Origin: Niabella soli DSM 19437
Lineage (GTDB): Bacteria > Bacteroidota > Bacteroidia > Chitinophagales > Chitinophagaceae
Length of the DNA stretch: 64,000 nt
NCBI RefSeq assembly: GCF_000243115.2
Contig: NZ_CP007035.1
Span: 1,426,001-1,490,000 of the forward strand
Direction: 5' to 3'
Part shown: in pieces, positions 17,365-27,201 of the stretch
How positions within the stretch are numbered: the stretch's first letter is position 1
How the letters are laid out: the number at the start of each line of letters is the position of its first letter
The notes under the pieces: generated by a model
Seen by the model: the letters and a program-made list of their open reading frames with translations, nothing else
What the model was told of the DNA's origin: nothing
Database searches by the model: none
Program-made: the position numbers and the translations under genes

Positions 17365-17424
17365 TTATTTTGAGAACCGAATCTTTCAGAGAAGCAATAA
17401 CGATTATAATTTATTGGTTGCGCA

Positions 17425-17820
17425 TTATTTGTTTACCCACAAAGTCCATTTACTATCGAACTTATACCATTTACCATCACTACCCTCCCACTTCCATTCC
17501 GGCACTTCCGTCCATTCTTTACCATCAGCGCTCCAAACCAATTTGCCTTCGTGGATTTTTAGCCATTTGCCATCTTTGTCGGCCCAGGCACCACTTTTAA
17601 CTGCTGCCCACTTTTTCCCATCGGCGCTCCACCAAAGTTTTGCCGCTTTATCCAGTTTGTACCAATACGTTTTACCTTCAACATCTCCGGCCCATGTTTG
17701 TGTTTTGGATTTTGTCCAATCAATTGTAATAGAACAAGCCAAAGGATTTGTAAGAATTGTTGCATTTGAAAATAAAGCAGTACCGGCAAAGAGGGCAATT
17801 GTTACTAATAATTGTTTCAT
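17425..17820 (-). CDS. Small secreted Trp-rich repeat protein
   Basis: This 131-residue protein has a Sec signal (MKQLLVTIALFAGTALFSNA). The mature part is Trp/Lys-rich and contains at least four degenerate repeats of the type W-S-A-D-G-K-x-W (LWWSADGKKWAAV, AWADKDGKWLKI, LVWSADGKEWTEV, WKWEGSDGKWYKF), resembling BNR-like or cell-wall-binding strands. Function unknown. It is the last of a minus-strand series after the two ferritin-like genes (49 nt gap), so it may share their transcript. Confidence 0.75.
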   Translation of the reverse strand: MKQLLVTIALFAGTALFSNATILTNPLACSITIDWTKSKTQTWAGDVEGKTYWYKLDKAAKLWWSADGKKWAAVKSGAWADKDGKWLKIHEGKLVWSADGKEWTEVPEWKWEGSDGKWYKFDSKWTLWVNK

Positions 17821-17869
17821 GTGTGTTATTTTTTGTTTGTTATTTATTCATTGAGCTGCAATAAACTTA

Positions 17870-18721
17870 TTAAAGTTTATACCCTGTTTTAAGAAATAAA
17901 TTGGCAATTGCAACTACCTGTGCTTTAGTTAAAAATTCATCAAAGCTTTCGGCCGCCGCCGCCTGTGTTACACCCGCAGCAATATTAGTAATTTCGATAC
18001 CTGCGTGCATAGTGTTTTGCTCACCGGCATAAACCGGATCGGCTGCGCTTACACCTGTGTCGTTACCATTAGCAGTATAAGTGATCCACGGTTTTAAATT
18101 TACCCCTAATGCAGCAGCAGTCATTTGACGTAAATGCGAGGCATGACGGGCTTCCACAGCATGTATTTGTAAAGCCGTTGTTAAAACTGTATTGCCTTTT
18201 AAAAAAGGAGCTTGCCCTTTATAAGCTCTTACTCCTGTATCTTCAAATGCTGTAGCAACTTTTAAAAATGTTTGGTAATTTGTGTACACATCTCCAAAAG
18301 TGCCGCTGGCAGTAAAATCAAAATTTGCATATACAAGTTCTGTGCGGGCCGCACTGCCCAAAGCACTTTTTAATAAATCAACATGTGCTTTTTCATGATC
18401 GCGAATAGTAGTAATAGCCCCTTTTGCTGCCGGGGATGGATAGGAGAACGTAACATCAGTACCCAGTAAGGAATGATTGTAAAAATGATACTCCAGGTAT
18501 TCCAATGTGAGCGCAAAATTCAATACATCGGTTACTGCTGTTGTTGAAGCCTGGCCATAAGCTTTGCTGAACATGGAACTTAAAGCCAGCGGCAGGGCTG
18601 CCAGTGAAAGTTTTTTACCCTTGTTGTAAAAATCTTTCATAACACTTCTGCGGGGACTTATCCGGTCGTAAATATCGGCGTCTGTTTTTTCTATTTCGTT
18701 TAATATATTCAGGATATTCAT
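17870..18721 (-). CDS. Ferritin-like domain protein (Ferritin_2 type), exported
   Basis: This 283-residue protein carries a twin-arginine-like segment (SPRRSVMKDFYN) followed by a hydrophobic stretch ending in KAYGQ. Four-helix-bundle features follow, with metal-ligand-type motifs: LEYLEYHFY, TTIRDHEKAH and IHAVEARHASHLRQM. These E/ExxH patterns fit PF13668-like ferritin-like proteins, whose substrate is unknown. It is the second of a tandem pair; the paralogue lies 19 nt upstream. The set follows an ECF sigma/anti-sigma pair, suggesting envelope or redox stress regulation (inference). Confidence 0.85.
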   Translation of the reverse strand: MNILNILNEIEKTDADIYDRISPRRSVMKDFYNKGKKLSLAALPLALSSMFSKAYGQASTTAVTDVLNFALTLEYLEYHFYNHSLLGTDVTFSYPSPAAKGAITTIRDHEKAHVDLLKSALGSAARTELVYANFDFTASGTFGDVYTNYQTFLKVATAFEDTGVRAYKGQAPFLKGNTVLTTALQIHAVEARHASHLRQMTAAALGVNLKPWITYTANGNDTGVSAADPVYAGEQNTMHAGIEITNIAAGVTQAAAAESFDEFLTKAQVVAIANLFLKTGYKL

Positions 18722-18740
18722 GATAGTAATTTTAAAATGA

Positions 18741-19472
18741 TTAAAGGTTAATTACATTAATCTTTGTTTTGATATACTTCTGCGCAATCGGCAACACTTT
18801 ATCCGGAGTTAAAGCACCGTCCAATCCGCCGCTATTATTAGCGTCTAAAGCAACCAAATCATTTAAGTCAGCGAAGCTGCCGTTTGATATCTGATCGTGT
18901 ACCCATGCAGCATGACGTGCTTCTACCGAAACAATTTGCCCGGCAACTACCAGGTAAGCATCCGTTTTTATCCTTACCCCTGCGCCGTTATAAGCTGCAA
19001 CACCTAAATCCTCAAAGGCTTTTGCAGCAGCCCAAACGCTTGCTGCATCTGTAAAATTGATGGAAGAAAAATCAACTTCCAAAGCAGGAATAGCATTTGA
19101 TCCTAGTGCTTTCTTAAAAAACTCGCGGTGCGCTATTTCATGATACTGCACATCCTGAAAATAATTTTTTTGCGTAGCTGTAAAAGCGTTTGGTGGAGCA
19201 GCCGCCACCTTTATGTAAAAAGCTGCTTCTAATTGTTCTAACGCATAAGCATAATTTAACACGCCTGTATCGTCTTTAAAATCGAGGGTGGCGCCACCCA
19301 TATTCGGAATCATCATGTAATCATCTGTTGAACAGGCTGCTAAGCCAACGGCACTGGCAGCGCCTAAGCCCAAAACAGATAAGAAAAAACTTCTGCTGCA
19401 GGGGGATGTGTTCAAACCCGGTTCCAGCAGAGCTTCCGGCGTGTTGGTAGTTTCTTTTTTCATATCATTCAT
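18741..19472 (-). CDS. Ferritin-like domain protein (Ferritin_2 type), Tat-lipoprotein-like
   Basis: I start it at ATG 19472 (MNDMKKETTN); the longer frame to 19544 adds an unlikely basic leader. The N-terminus CSRSFFLSVLGLGAASAVGL then AACST looks like a Tat-type signal with a lipobox Cys. Ligand motifs LEQLEAAFYI, DVQYHEIAHREFF and IVSVEARHAAWVHD define the ferritin-like bundle. It is a paralogue of the next gene and probably co-transcribed with it. Both are likely anchored or located outside the cytoplasm. Confidence 0.85.
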   Translation of the reverse strand: MNDMKKETTNTPEALLEPGLNTSPCSRSFFLSVLGLGAASAVGLAACSTDDYMMIPNMGGATLDFKDDTGVLNYAYALEQLEAAFYIKVAAAPPNAFTATQKNYFQDVQYHEIAHREFFKKALGSNAIPALEVDFSSINFTDAASVWAAAKAFEDLGVAAYNGAGVRIKTDAYLVVAGQIVSVEARHAAWVHDQISNGSFADLNDLVALDANNSGGLDGALTPDKVLPIAQKYIKTKINVINL

Positions 19473-19686
19473 TTTTTTTGATTTGTAAATTTGAAAACGT
19501 ATCATCTGAACTACTTGTATTTTATTTACGAGATGTTGTCGCAAATGGATTTGACGAATAGCTATATTTTTTTTTAAAAAGCCTGGCTCAGATCATGTCC
19601 AAGAAAAAACAATGTAGAATTCTATTGCCGGCAGTGATGGAACTAACGCTATTTCGCCGCTAAAAGCGCCGGCGCTTGTTACATAG

Positions 19687-19715
19687 AAAAAGGGGCTGTA
19701 AAAATTTACAACCCC
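19687..19715 (-). terminator. Intrinsic terminator after the anti-sigma gene
   Basis: The stem GGGGCTGTAAA/TTTACAACCCC (one G-U-type mismatch) is followed on the minus strand by T5. It lies 76 nt past the anti-sigma stop and separates that operon from the ferritin-like genes. Confidence 0.7.
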
Positions 19716-19790
19716 GACTACTGACACGCCACATTAACCGCGGCAGTATATTTATTTACGTAATTTTTAAAACAATGGTTTTTTAGGAAA

Positions 19791-20606
19791 TTAAATTTTT
19801 CCCATCACATACATTTGGGCCAGCGTAGGCGTAGGACTGCCCCCGGCGTTTTCGAGCGTAATGGCAAATGCCTGGGCATTTTCAATATCTTTCAATTTGC
19901 AAACGGTGCTGCACTCGCCCAACATACCTGCATCAATAGGTTTGCCGTCCATTAAGGCCCATAATTGGTATTGTTTACCTGGCGGTGCAGCAGGCAGGTT
20001 CTTAATAGAAACATACACGCTTTTGGTGGCTTTGTTCCAATATACTACAACTTCGTTGCCCTGTTTACCGGGCACACCCGCCAGGGTTATTTTCAGCGCA
20101 TCGTTGCCTGTAATGTTTTTAATGCTATTATCCGCTTCCTGCAATTTTGTTTGCAGGGTGCTATTGTGTGCATACAGTTGATTGCGCTGCAAAGCCAGTT
20201 GCTCATTTTCAGCTACCAGTTTTTTATATTTTGAATACGTGTACAGGTTTAACGCTGCACTGGCTATCAGCAAGGCCACGGAAGCCGCCGCAATATATTT
20301 TGCAAAACCACCTTTATATACTTTACCTGCGGGTTGAATATTTTCTTCCGCCACAGTTGCGGTTGTGTTTTGACCAGGATCTTCTAATTGAAGTTGCTTA
20401 AAAAGCTCCGTTTTTAATAAAGGAGACACGGGAACGGCATGGTGCATAGCCGATGCTTCCAACGACGCTTCAAAGTCTTGTATCGCTTGCTCTACCTCCG
20501 GATATTGTTGGCGCATTTGTTCCAGCTCCAGCACTTCGTCCTTATCGGCCAGGCCTAATACATAACTTTGGATTATGCCGTTTTGTATGTACTCCTGTAT
20601 ATTCAT
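19791..20606 (-). CDS. Anti-sigma factor (RskA/anti-sigma-K type)
   Basis: This 271-residue protein has a cytosolic N-terminal region (residues 1-105) for sigma binding, one transmembrane helix (about residues 108-128, YIAAASVALLIASAALNLY), a periplasmic coiled coil (KLVAENEQLALQRNQLYAHN) and a C-terminal anti-sigma-K domain with PPGKQYQLWALMDGKPIDAG. Its ATG overlaps the sigma-factor stop by 4 nt. It should hold the ECF sigma factor inactive until an envelope signal releases it. Zinc-finger cysteines are not evident. Confidence 0.9.
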   Translation of the reverse strand: MNIQEYIQNGIIQSYVLGLADKDEVLELEQMRQQYPEVEQAIQDFEASLEASAMHHAVPVSPLLKTELFKQLQLEDPGQNTTATVAEENIQPAGKVYKGGFAKYIAAASVALLIASAALNLYTYSKYKKLVAENEQLALQRNQLYAHNSTLQTKLQEADNSIKNITGNDALKITLAGVPGKQGNEVVVYWNKATKSVYVSIKNLPAAPPGKQYQLWALMDGKPIDAGMLGECSTVCKLKDIENAQAFAITLENAGGSPTPTLAQMYVMGKI

Positions 20607-21148
20607 TTATTATTTATCCAACTTCTTAATTCAATTAATGCATTGCGCAACCGCGTTTTTACCGTCCCTAGCGGGATGCCGGTAATTGCTGCAATTTCAC
20701 TTTGGCTGAACCCTTCAAAATAACACATTTCCACAAGAAATTTGTATTCATCACGCAGGTTGTGTACCATTTTCCTAAGCCCGATCATATCCGTTAAAAC
20801 AGTATCTGCTGCAATGTTGTTATTGTTATCCGTTAACGCCACGTTCTGACATGAATTTTTCCACTCTTTACTCCTTAAAAAATCTATGGCAGTATTGCGC
20901 GTAACAGATGACATCCATGTAAACAAACGGCCTTTCTGCTCATCGAACGAAGTTATTTGTTTCCAGATTTTTACAAAACTGTCCTGCAAAATGCTATAAG
21001 CCGCCTGCTCATCCTGTACAAAGCTATGCACAATGCCATTCAGCGCTGAAGCATAATTGTCATACAAGCAACTGAATGCGGTCGCGTCCTGTCGCTTTAG
21101 CAGGCTAACCAGCTCCTGTTCGGTATATTTTTGCGTGGTTTTCAACAA
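20603..21148 (-). CDS. ECF RNA polymerase sigma factor (SigK-like)
   Basis: This 181-residue protein has sigma-2 (about residues 25-95; DNYASALNGIVHSFVQDEQA, then FTWMSSVTRNTAIDFLRS) and sigma-4 with helix-turn-helix (FSQSEIAAITGIPLGTVKTR). It is coupled to the anti-sigma gene by an ATGA overlap. No ATG is available in frame: the start must be one of two consecutive TTG codons (21148 or 21145), a weak start that may keep its level low. The nearby exported ferritin-like genes are candidate targets (inference). Confidence 0.9.
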   Translation of the reverse strand: MLKTTQKYTEQELVSLLKRQDATAFSCLYDNYASALNGIVHSFVQDEQAAYSILQDSFVKIWKQITSFDEQKGRLFTWMSSVTRNTAIDFLRSKEWKNSCQNVALTDNNNNIAADTVLTDMIGLRKMVHNLRDEYKFLVEMCYFEGFSQSEIAAITGIPLGTVKTRLRNALIELRSWINNK

Positions 21149-21389
21149 AAAAAGTTCATGTCAGTAACCAATATACGGCAATTAGGTAAAACTGGATTTG
21201 CAAAGTGTAAATTTTTGACCAATTAACTTAAAACAGGGAGTGTCTAAACTCTTTGCCCTGTCAAAATTCAATAGTTTAATTTCCCTGGATTATGAAAGAA
21301 CTCCGCAATACCCGGTAAATAATTATCGGCCCAGCTAAAAATAGAGCAACACACCCAGCCCTGAGGCCTGGTAACGATAGTCATCGGAA

Positions 21390-21512
21390 GGGGCACGCCC
21401 CAAAAAAGAAAAGCATTCCTTTACTAAACAGCATGCGGGCGCCTATCATAAAGTAAGAATAAGAGGCCGGGAAACCATCAAAATCTGTTAGTAGAAAGCC
21501 ATGCGTACCTTA
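21390..21512 (+). repeat. Repeat family R2, decayed copy 2
   Basis: It shares, in order, GGGGCACGCC, an A-rich stretch, GGGCGCCTAT, ATAAAG and GAAACCATCAAAA with 8241-8370. In-frame stops show it is not coding. The rest of the 21149-21568 gap shows no gene. Confidence 0.4.
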
Positions 21513-21568
21513 CCCGGTGAATATATGCCACTTCCCTGAATTACACATTTTCAGGAAGGCCCTGCATT

Positions 21569-21602
21569 AAAAAAGCGGTTGAAAATTCAACCGCTTTTTT
21601 TT
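21569..21602 (-). terminator. Intrinsic terminator after the TPR gene
   Basis: The stem AAGCGGTTGAA/TTCAACCGCTT with an A-rich flank on one side and a T7 run on the other lies 18 nt past the stop at 21620. It could act in both directions. Confidence 0.85.
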
Positions 21603-21619
21603 ACAAATCCCTGTTCAAT

Positions 21620-22939
21620 TTATTTCAGGCTCTTATACAATGTGTCGTATTTCTTTTCCAGCGCGCTATATTTTGCTTTATCGGCACCCTTTGCATCCTG
21701 CCCAACAAAGAAATAGTACTGCGCCAGGTTACCCGCTATAATATAATACTGGCGTTTCTGAACATTATCCAAAGGATTTACCTTACTTAACATATCAGCG
21801 GCTTTTTCAAAACTTTCTGAAGAAAGTGCGTACTGTGCTATATAGGCTTTCTTTGCATCAGCATATTTTTGCTTATCAGCAGCCGTAGCCTTCGCTCCTT
21901 TCGCATCCATATCTTTTTCAGCGGCACGCATCACATCTTCCAGCGCATCGGCTTTCGCTTTATAATGGTCTCCCATCAGTAAAAGAGGCTGCATATCGGT
22001 CGGTTTCAGGGTGGAGGCCTTTTTTAAAGTAGCGATCATTTTTGTTTCCAGCTCGGCTGCATTTGCCGGTTTGGGCTCCCCCTCTTTCGCCTGATCCAGC
22101 TTCTGGAAAATAGCTTCAGCCAGCGCCAGGTTGGCATTATAATCATCAGGCGATGAAGCTACGATCTTCTCCAGATTGGCAATCTTTTCTTCAAAATTAC
22201 TACTTCCGCCGATGGCAAAGTCCAGCTTGCTGTAGCTAAAGAAAGGACTTTGCGGGTACAATTGCTTTCCTAATGCTTTGTACTTTTCAAAATTTGCATC
22301 ATCGTTTTTCCCTGCATAGTAACGTACCAGGCTCTGGTAAACGGTACTATCCTTGGGTTCATGCACTTTCAGATCCGCCAGCCGCGCGTTATATTTGGCA
22401 GCTTCATCAACCTTTTTTACGGTTTCGGCCAGGATACCTGCATAGTAATTGGCATTGGTATCAATGGGCCCCGGCAGGTTGATCTTTTTTGCGATCAGCA
22501 CATCAGACAAATCCACCACATTTTTGAACTTATCGTAAGCAGACTCATAGTTTTTAGTATTGATATCTGCAACGCCGCTGTTAAAATAGGCTGCATATAA
22601 CTGGTAGGGAGCGTTTTTGTAAATAGGATCTTCCAATAACTTCATCCCGGGATCTGCTTCTTTGTATTTATTGAACGCCTCCATAGCGGTTGCCCTGTTT
22701 TTATCAGCCTCAGCAGCCTTGGCACTATCCAAAGAAAGACCGGCATACAAAGCTGCCTTGATTATATAGCCTTCAGGTTTGGAATAGAATTTATCATTTG
22801 CCGATTCTTTTTCAAAAGCCTTCATCGCTTCATCATGCTTATTCAACATTAAAGCGTTCTTAACAGCCTCATACTTTTGCGCAAAAGCAACTGTTCCTAG
22901 GAACAGGACCGATGCAAAAAGAGTAACTTTCTTAATCAT
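21620..22939 (-). CDS. Exported TPR-repeat protein
   Basis: This 439-residue protein has a signal peptide (MIKKVTLFASVLFLGTVAFA). The rest is almost entirely helical with TPR-like units, for example AALYAGLSLDSAKAAEADKN, YAAYFNSGVADINTKNYESA and IIAGNLAQYYFFVGQDAKGA. Such periplasmic TPR proteins act as scaffolds in envelope processes, but no specific partner can be named. It is transcribed away from gyrA, 99 nt downstream of it, and ends at a strong terminator. Confidence 0.85.
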   Translation of the reverse strand: MIKKVTLFASVLFLGTVAFAQKYEAVKNALMLNKHDEAMKAFEKESANDKFYSKPEGYIIKAALYAGLSLDSAKAAEADKNRATAMEAFNKYKEADPGMKLLEDPIYKNAPYQLYAAYFNSGVADINTKNYESAYDKFKNVVDLSDVLIAKKINLPGPIDTNANYYAGILAETVKKVDEAAKYNARLADLKVHEPKDSTVYQSLVRYYAGKNDDANFEKYKALGKQLYPQSPFFSYSKLDFAIGGSSNFEEKIANLEKIVASSPDDYNANLALAEAIFQKLDQAKEGEPKPANAAELETKMIATLKKASTLKPTDMQPLLLMGDHYKAKADALEDVMRAAEKDMDAKGAKATAADKQKYADAKKAYIAQYALSSESFEKAADMLSKVNPLDNVQKRQYYIIAGNLAQYYFFVGQDAKGADKAKYSALEKKYDTLYKSLK

Positions 22940-23038
22940 GATTTAATTTTTTAATTTTCAATACGTTTTGAGGAAATATTATTATTTAACCATCACTTTC
23001 TCTGGCAATTTTCATTCCGAAATTACCATCTTTCTCAT

Positions 23039-25663
23039 TTAATTTTCACTTTTTTCACCGTTATTTTCTCCTGCCTCATTTTCAGAAGATGCTGCGTCAC
23101 CGCTTTCCGTTGCGTTGGATAGTTGTTCGTCAGTTGAGCCGTCGGGGGCATCGGTTCCCGCAGTTGCTTCCGGCTCATCGGCGCCTTCCTGTTCATCCAC
23201 TTTACTGATTGCCGCTATCTGATCATCTTCCTCAATACGGATCAATTTTACGCCCTGGGTAGCCCTGCCCAATTCGCTGATGCCGCTAATGGGCATACGT
23301 ATGGTAATGCCGCTCTTGCAGGTAATCAGCAGATCCTGCGTGGCATCCACATCCAGCAGCCCTACCAATGAACCTGTTTTTTCGGTTACGTTAATGGTTT
23401 TCACCCCTTTTCCGCCCCGGTTGGTGAACCGGTATTCTTCCACCTTTGTCCGCTTTCCATATCCTTTTTCGCTCACTACCAAAACGGATTTATCCGTATC
23501 TGCAGCCAAACAAATTAACCCGATCACTTCATCCTGCTCATCGTCTACTTCTATACCCCCCACGCCAATGGCGCCGCGGCCGGTAGGTCTTACTTTTTCT
23601 TCAGAGAAGCGGATTGCGCGCCCGCTTTTGACCGCCATCATGATCTCCGATTTACCGTCGGTCATTTTTGCTTCCAGTAACTGATCGCCTTCGTTAATGG
23701 TAATAGCATTCACTCCCGTTTGCCGCGGTCTGCTGAAGTCTGCCAGCGCGGTTTTCTTAATGATCCCTTTCTTAGTGCAAAGCACAATATTGTGCGAAGC
23801 AACGAACTCCTCATTTTTAAGGTCCTGTACGTCTATAATGGCGCGGATCTTATCATCCGGAGGCAACTGCATTAAATTTTGTATCGCCCTTCCCTTGCCG
23901 GTTTTTTCTCCTTCGGGTATCTGGTAGGCGTTCAGCCAGTAACAACGGCCCTTTTCGGTAAAGAACAGTAAGGTATGATGCGTTGAGGCAACAAACAGGT
24001 GTTCAATATAGTCTTCGTCGCGCGTTTTGCCGCCCATTACCCCGCGGCCGCCCCTGCGTTGTGCACGGTATTCATCCGCCGGTGTACGTTTTATATATCC
24101 AAGATGTGATATGGTGATGATCACATCCTCCTCTTTGATCAGGTCTTTTATCGAAACTTCATTATCCAGGAAGGTGATCTCCGATTTCCGCGCATCACCA
24201 AACTTATCTTTTATTTCGATCAGCTCTTTTTTGATGATGTCGAAGCGCATTCCTTCATTCGCAAGCACTTCTTTCAGATGGGTAATCAAGGCCATCAACT
24301 CATCATACTCTGCTTTTATTTTCTCACGCTCCATTCCGGTAAGGCGCTGCAAACGCAGTTCCAGTATGGCTTTCGCCTGGATCTCGTCAATACCCCAACC
24401 CGCGTTGATCAAATTATCCTTTGCCACATCCGGCGTAGGTGAATTGCGGATCAGCCGGATCACTTCATCCAGGTGGTCCAGGGCAATAAGGTAGCCTTGT
24501 AAAATATGCGCCCGCTTCTCCGCTTCTTTTAACTCGTATTTTGTGCGGCGCACCACCACTTCATGACGGAATTCGACAAACTCTGATATCAGGTCCTTCA
24601 GGTTCATTACCCTGGGCCTTCCTTTGGTGATGGCTACGTTATTGATACCATAGGAAGTCTGCAGATCCGTGTTCTTATACAACTGGTTAATGACAACGCT
24701 TGCGATTGCATCCCGCTTCAGGTCAATAACTACGCGGGTCCCTTCTTTATTATTTGATTCGTTATTGACATGCGCAATACCGTCAATCACTTTATTATTT
24801 ACCAATTCGCCGATGCGGTTGGTCAGCGCATCGCGGTTTACCTGGTAGGGCACTTCCGAAATAACGATCTGCTCTCTTCCGCTGGGTTTGGTATCTACAC
24901 GGACCTTACCCCTCAATACCACACGGCCCCTTCCGGTATGCATTCCTGCCTTGATGCCTTCCATCCCGTAAATAATACCACCAGTGGGAAAATCGGGCGC
25001 TTTTACGTGCTCCATGAGCTCGTCGATGGTGATTTCATTATTGTTGATATAGGCCACACATCCATCAATAACTTCGGAGAGATTATGCGGCATCACATTA
25101 GTGGCCATCCCCACGGCAATCCCGCTGGAGCCATTGATCAGCAATTGCGGAATACGGGAGGGTAATACCACCGGCTCTTTTTCTGAATCATCAAAGTTTA
25201 ACTGAAAGTCTACCGTATCTTTTTCGATATCGTCCAGCATATGCTCTGCAAGCTTGTGCAAGCGCACCTCGGTATAACGCATGGCCGCCGGCCCGTCACC
25301 ATCCTGGTTACCAAAGTTTCCCTGTCCGTCCACCATCATGTAACGCATGCTCCAGTCCTGGGCCATCCGCACCATCGCATCATAAACGGAGCTATCGCCG
25401 TGGGGATGGTATTTACCTAATACTTCCCCTACCACACGGGCAGATTTCTTGTACGGCTTATGGGCGTTCAGCCCCAATTCGTTCATCGCAAACAGGATGC
25501 GGCGATGCACCGGCTTCAACCCATCCCGCACATCGGGAAGCGCCCGGCCAACAATTACCGACATGGAGTAGTCGATATAGGCCGTTTTCATTTGTTCTTC
25601 TATGTTAACGGGTATAATTCGATTGTTGTCCTGTGTGCCTTGTGGTTCTAAATTTTCTTCCAT
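23039..25663 (-). CDS. gyrA: DNA gyrase subunit A
   Basis: This 874-residue topoisomerase subunit cuts and rejoins the gate DNA segment during supercoiling. The N-terminal breakage-reunion domain has the quinolone-determining region [19 protein letters not shown] with the usual Ser and Asp (wild-type-like), and the catalytic Tyr in AMRYTEVRL. The C-terminal beta-pinwheel contains the GyrA box QRRGGRG. The last ~55 residues are a low-complexity acidic tail (rich in E, D, G, S), commonly variable. The start MEENLEPQG is followed by the conserved [20 protein letters not shown]. Confidence 0.98.
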   Translation of the reverse strand: MEENLEPQGTQDNNRIIPVNIEEQMKTAYIDYSMSVIVGRALPDVRDGLKPVHRRILFAMNELGLNAHKPYKKSARVVGEVLGKYHPHGDSSVYDAMVRMAQDWSMRYMMVDGQGNFGNQDGDGPAAMRYTEVRLHKLAEHMLDDIEKDTVDFQLNFDDSEKEPVVLPSRIPQLLINGSSGIAVGMATNVMPHNLSEVIDGCVAYINNNEITIDELMEHVKAPDFPTGGIIYGMEGIKAGMHTGRGRVVLRGKVRVDTKPSGREQIVISEVPYQVNRDALTNRIGELVNNKVIDGIAHVNNESNNKEGTRVVIDLKRDAIASVVINQLYKNTDLQTSYGINNVAITKGRPRVMNLKDLISEFVEFRHEVVVRRTKYELKEAEKRAHILQGYLIALDHLDEVIRLIRNSPTPDVAKDNLINAGWGIDEIQAKAILELRLQRLTGMEREKIKAEYDELMALITHLKEVLANEGMRFDIIKKELIEIKDKFGDARKSEITFLDNEVSIKDLIKEEDVIITISHLGYIKRTPADEYRAQRRGGRGVMGGKTRDEDYIEHLFVASTHHTLLFFTEKGRCYWLNAYQIPEGEKTGKGRAIQNLMQLPPDDKIRAIIDVQDLKNEEFVASHNIVLCTKKGIIKKTALADFSRPRQTGVNAITINEGDQLLEAKMTDGKSEIMMAVKSGRAIRFSEEKVRPTGRGAIGVGGIEVDDEQDEVIGLICLAADTDKSVLVVSEKGYGKRTKVEEYRFTNRGGKGVKTINVTEKTGSLVGLLDVDATQDLLITCKSGITIRMPISGISELGRATQGVKLIRIEEDDQIAAISKVDEQEGADEPEATAGTDAPDGSTDEQLSNATESGDAASSENEAGENNGEKSEN

Positions 25664-25709
25664 CTAAATTATTCTAAATCATTCGGTATAGCGCAAAATG
25701 CACTAGTTG

Positions 25710-25717
25710 CAAATTTA
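25710..25717 (-). promoter_or_regulatory. Candidate -7 box for gyrA
   Basis: TAAATTTG on the minus strand, 47 nt before the gyrA ATG, matches TAnnTTTG. The -33 element is not clear. Confidence 0.4.
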
Positions 25718-25820
25718 ACTTTTTCAGGCCGTATTTCCGATGCTGGAGCCTGCTTTTTTTCGATAATTATCCACTTCTTAAAAACCTTTATTAACAAAGT
25801 TTCCGGCAGAAAAAAGACAT

Positions 25821-25849
25821 AAAAAAAACGGCCCTTACAGCCGTTTTTA
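25821..25849 (-). terminator. Intrinsic terminator after metK
   Basis: The stem AAAACGGC/GCCGTTTT with loop CCTTACA is followed on the minus strand by a long T run. It begins 20 nt after the metK stop. The plus side also has T5, so it may work both ways. Confidence 0.85.
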
Positions 25850-25868
25850 TCTTAATATATCTTTTCCG

Positions 25869-27122
25869 TTATTTCAGGCCAAAGGCCTTTTTCACCTTGG
25901 TTACATAATCCAGTTTTTCCCAGGTAAACAACTCCACTTTCTTAGATACCTTTTTTCCGTCGGGCGCTACAAACACTTTTTCCACAACCTGGGGTTCCTT
26001 GCCCATGTGTCCGTATGCGGCTGTTTCACTGTAAATAGGATTCCGCAGTTTCAGGCGTTGCTCAATAAAATAAGGACGCATATCAAACAGGCCTTCCACT
26101 ATTTTACTGATGGCGCCGTCGGTCAACGAAACCTTGGCGGTACCATAAGTATTTACATTAATGCTGGTGGGCTGCGCTACGCCAATGGCATAGGAAACCT
26201 GCACCAATACCTCGTCGCACAACCCGGCCGCAACCAGGTTTTTGGCAATATGCCGGGTAGCGTACGCTGCAGAGCGGTCTACCTTGCTGGGATCTTTTCC
26301 ACTGAAAGCGCCTCCGCCATGGGCTCCTTTTCCGCCATAAGTATCTACAATAATTTTTCTTCCGGTTAATCCGGTATCGCCATGGGGTCCGCCGATCACA
26401 AAATTCCCCGTAGGGTTAATGTGGTACTTGATCTTATTATTGAAGAAATGCTTGTATTGCGGATATTTTTTGATCACCCGGGGGATCAGGATCTCCTTTA
26501 CATCGTTGGTGATCTTGGCCTGCATTTTTGCTTCACTATCAAAATCATCGTGCTGGGTAGAAATTACGATCGCTTCGATACGGACCGGCTTGTTATTATC
26601 ATCATATTCCAGTGTCACCTGGCTTTTGGAGTCGGGGCGCAAATAAGTGATCTTTTTATTCTCGCGACGCAATGCCGCCAGTTCAATCAACAGGGTATGC
26701 GCCAGGTCCAGTGCCAGCGGCATATAGTTAGCGGTTTCATTAGTAGCATACCCAAACATCATTCCCTGGTCGCCTGCGCCCTGATCTTCTTTTTTCTTGC
26801 GATCAACCCCCTGGTTGATATCGCTTGATTGCTCATGAATTGCCGAAAGCACCCCGCAAGAGTTGGCTTCAAACATATATTCGCTCTTCGTGTACCCGAT
26901 CTTACTTACCACTTTGCGGGCAATATCCTGAACATCCAGATAAGCTTTTGATTTTACTTCACCCGCCAGGATCACCTGCCCGGTGGTAACCAATGTTTCG
27001 CAGGCCACTTTTGATTGAGGGTCAAATGCTAAAAAATTATCGATAAGCGCATCAGAGATCTGGTCAGCTACTTTATCCGGGTGCCCTTCAGACACGCTTT
27101 CAGAAGTAAATAAATACGGCAT
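25869..27122 (-). CDS. metK: S-adenosylmethionine synthetase
   Basis: This 417-residue enzyme makes S-adenosylmethionine from methionine and ATP. Signature motifs are present: [20 protein letters not shown] at the N-terminus, the hexapeptide region [10 protein letters not shown], and [20 protein letters not shown] with the phosphate-binding loop. Residues of the active site appear intact. It is transcribed alone from a likely -7 box at 27164 and ends at a terminator. Confidence 0.98.
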   Translation of the reverse strand: MPYLFTSESVSEGHPDKVADQISDALIDNFLAFDPQSKVACETLVTTGQVILAGEVKSKAYLDVQDIARKVVSKIGYTKSEYMFEANSCGVLSAIHEQSSDINQGVDRKKKEDQGAGDQGMMFGYATNETANYMPLALDLAHTLLIELAALRRENKKITYLRPDSKSQVTLEYDDNNKPVRIEAIVISTQHDDFDSEAKMQAKITNDVKEILIPRVIKKYPQYKHFFNNKIKYHINPTGNFVIGGPHGDTGLTGRKIIVDTYGGKGAHGGGAFSGKDPSKVDRSAAYATRHIAKNLVAAGLCDEVLVQVSYAIGVAQPTSINVNTYGTAKVSLTDGAISKIVEGLFDMRPYFIEQRLKLRNPIYSETAAYGHMGKEPQVVEKVFVAPDGKKVSKKVELFTWEKLDYVTKVKKAFGLK

Positions 27123-27158
27123 AAACTATTGGGTTATTAAAATGATACTAAAATTAAC

Positions 27159-27179
27159 GGGTGCAAATATAGCACCCGT
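27159..27179 (-). promoter_or_regulatory. metK -7 box embedded in a hairpin
   Basis: TATATTTG (27164-27171, minus strand) matches TAnnTTTG and lies in the loop side of a perfect CGGGTGC/GCACCCG inverted repeat. The hairpin may also end the DUF4270 transcript, whose stop is 22 nt upstream. Confidence 0.45.
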
Positions 27180-27201
27180 ACTGTTTTAAATAAAATATTG
27201 C

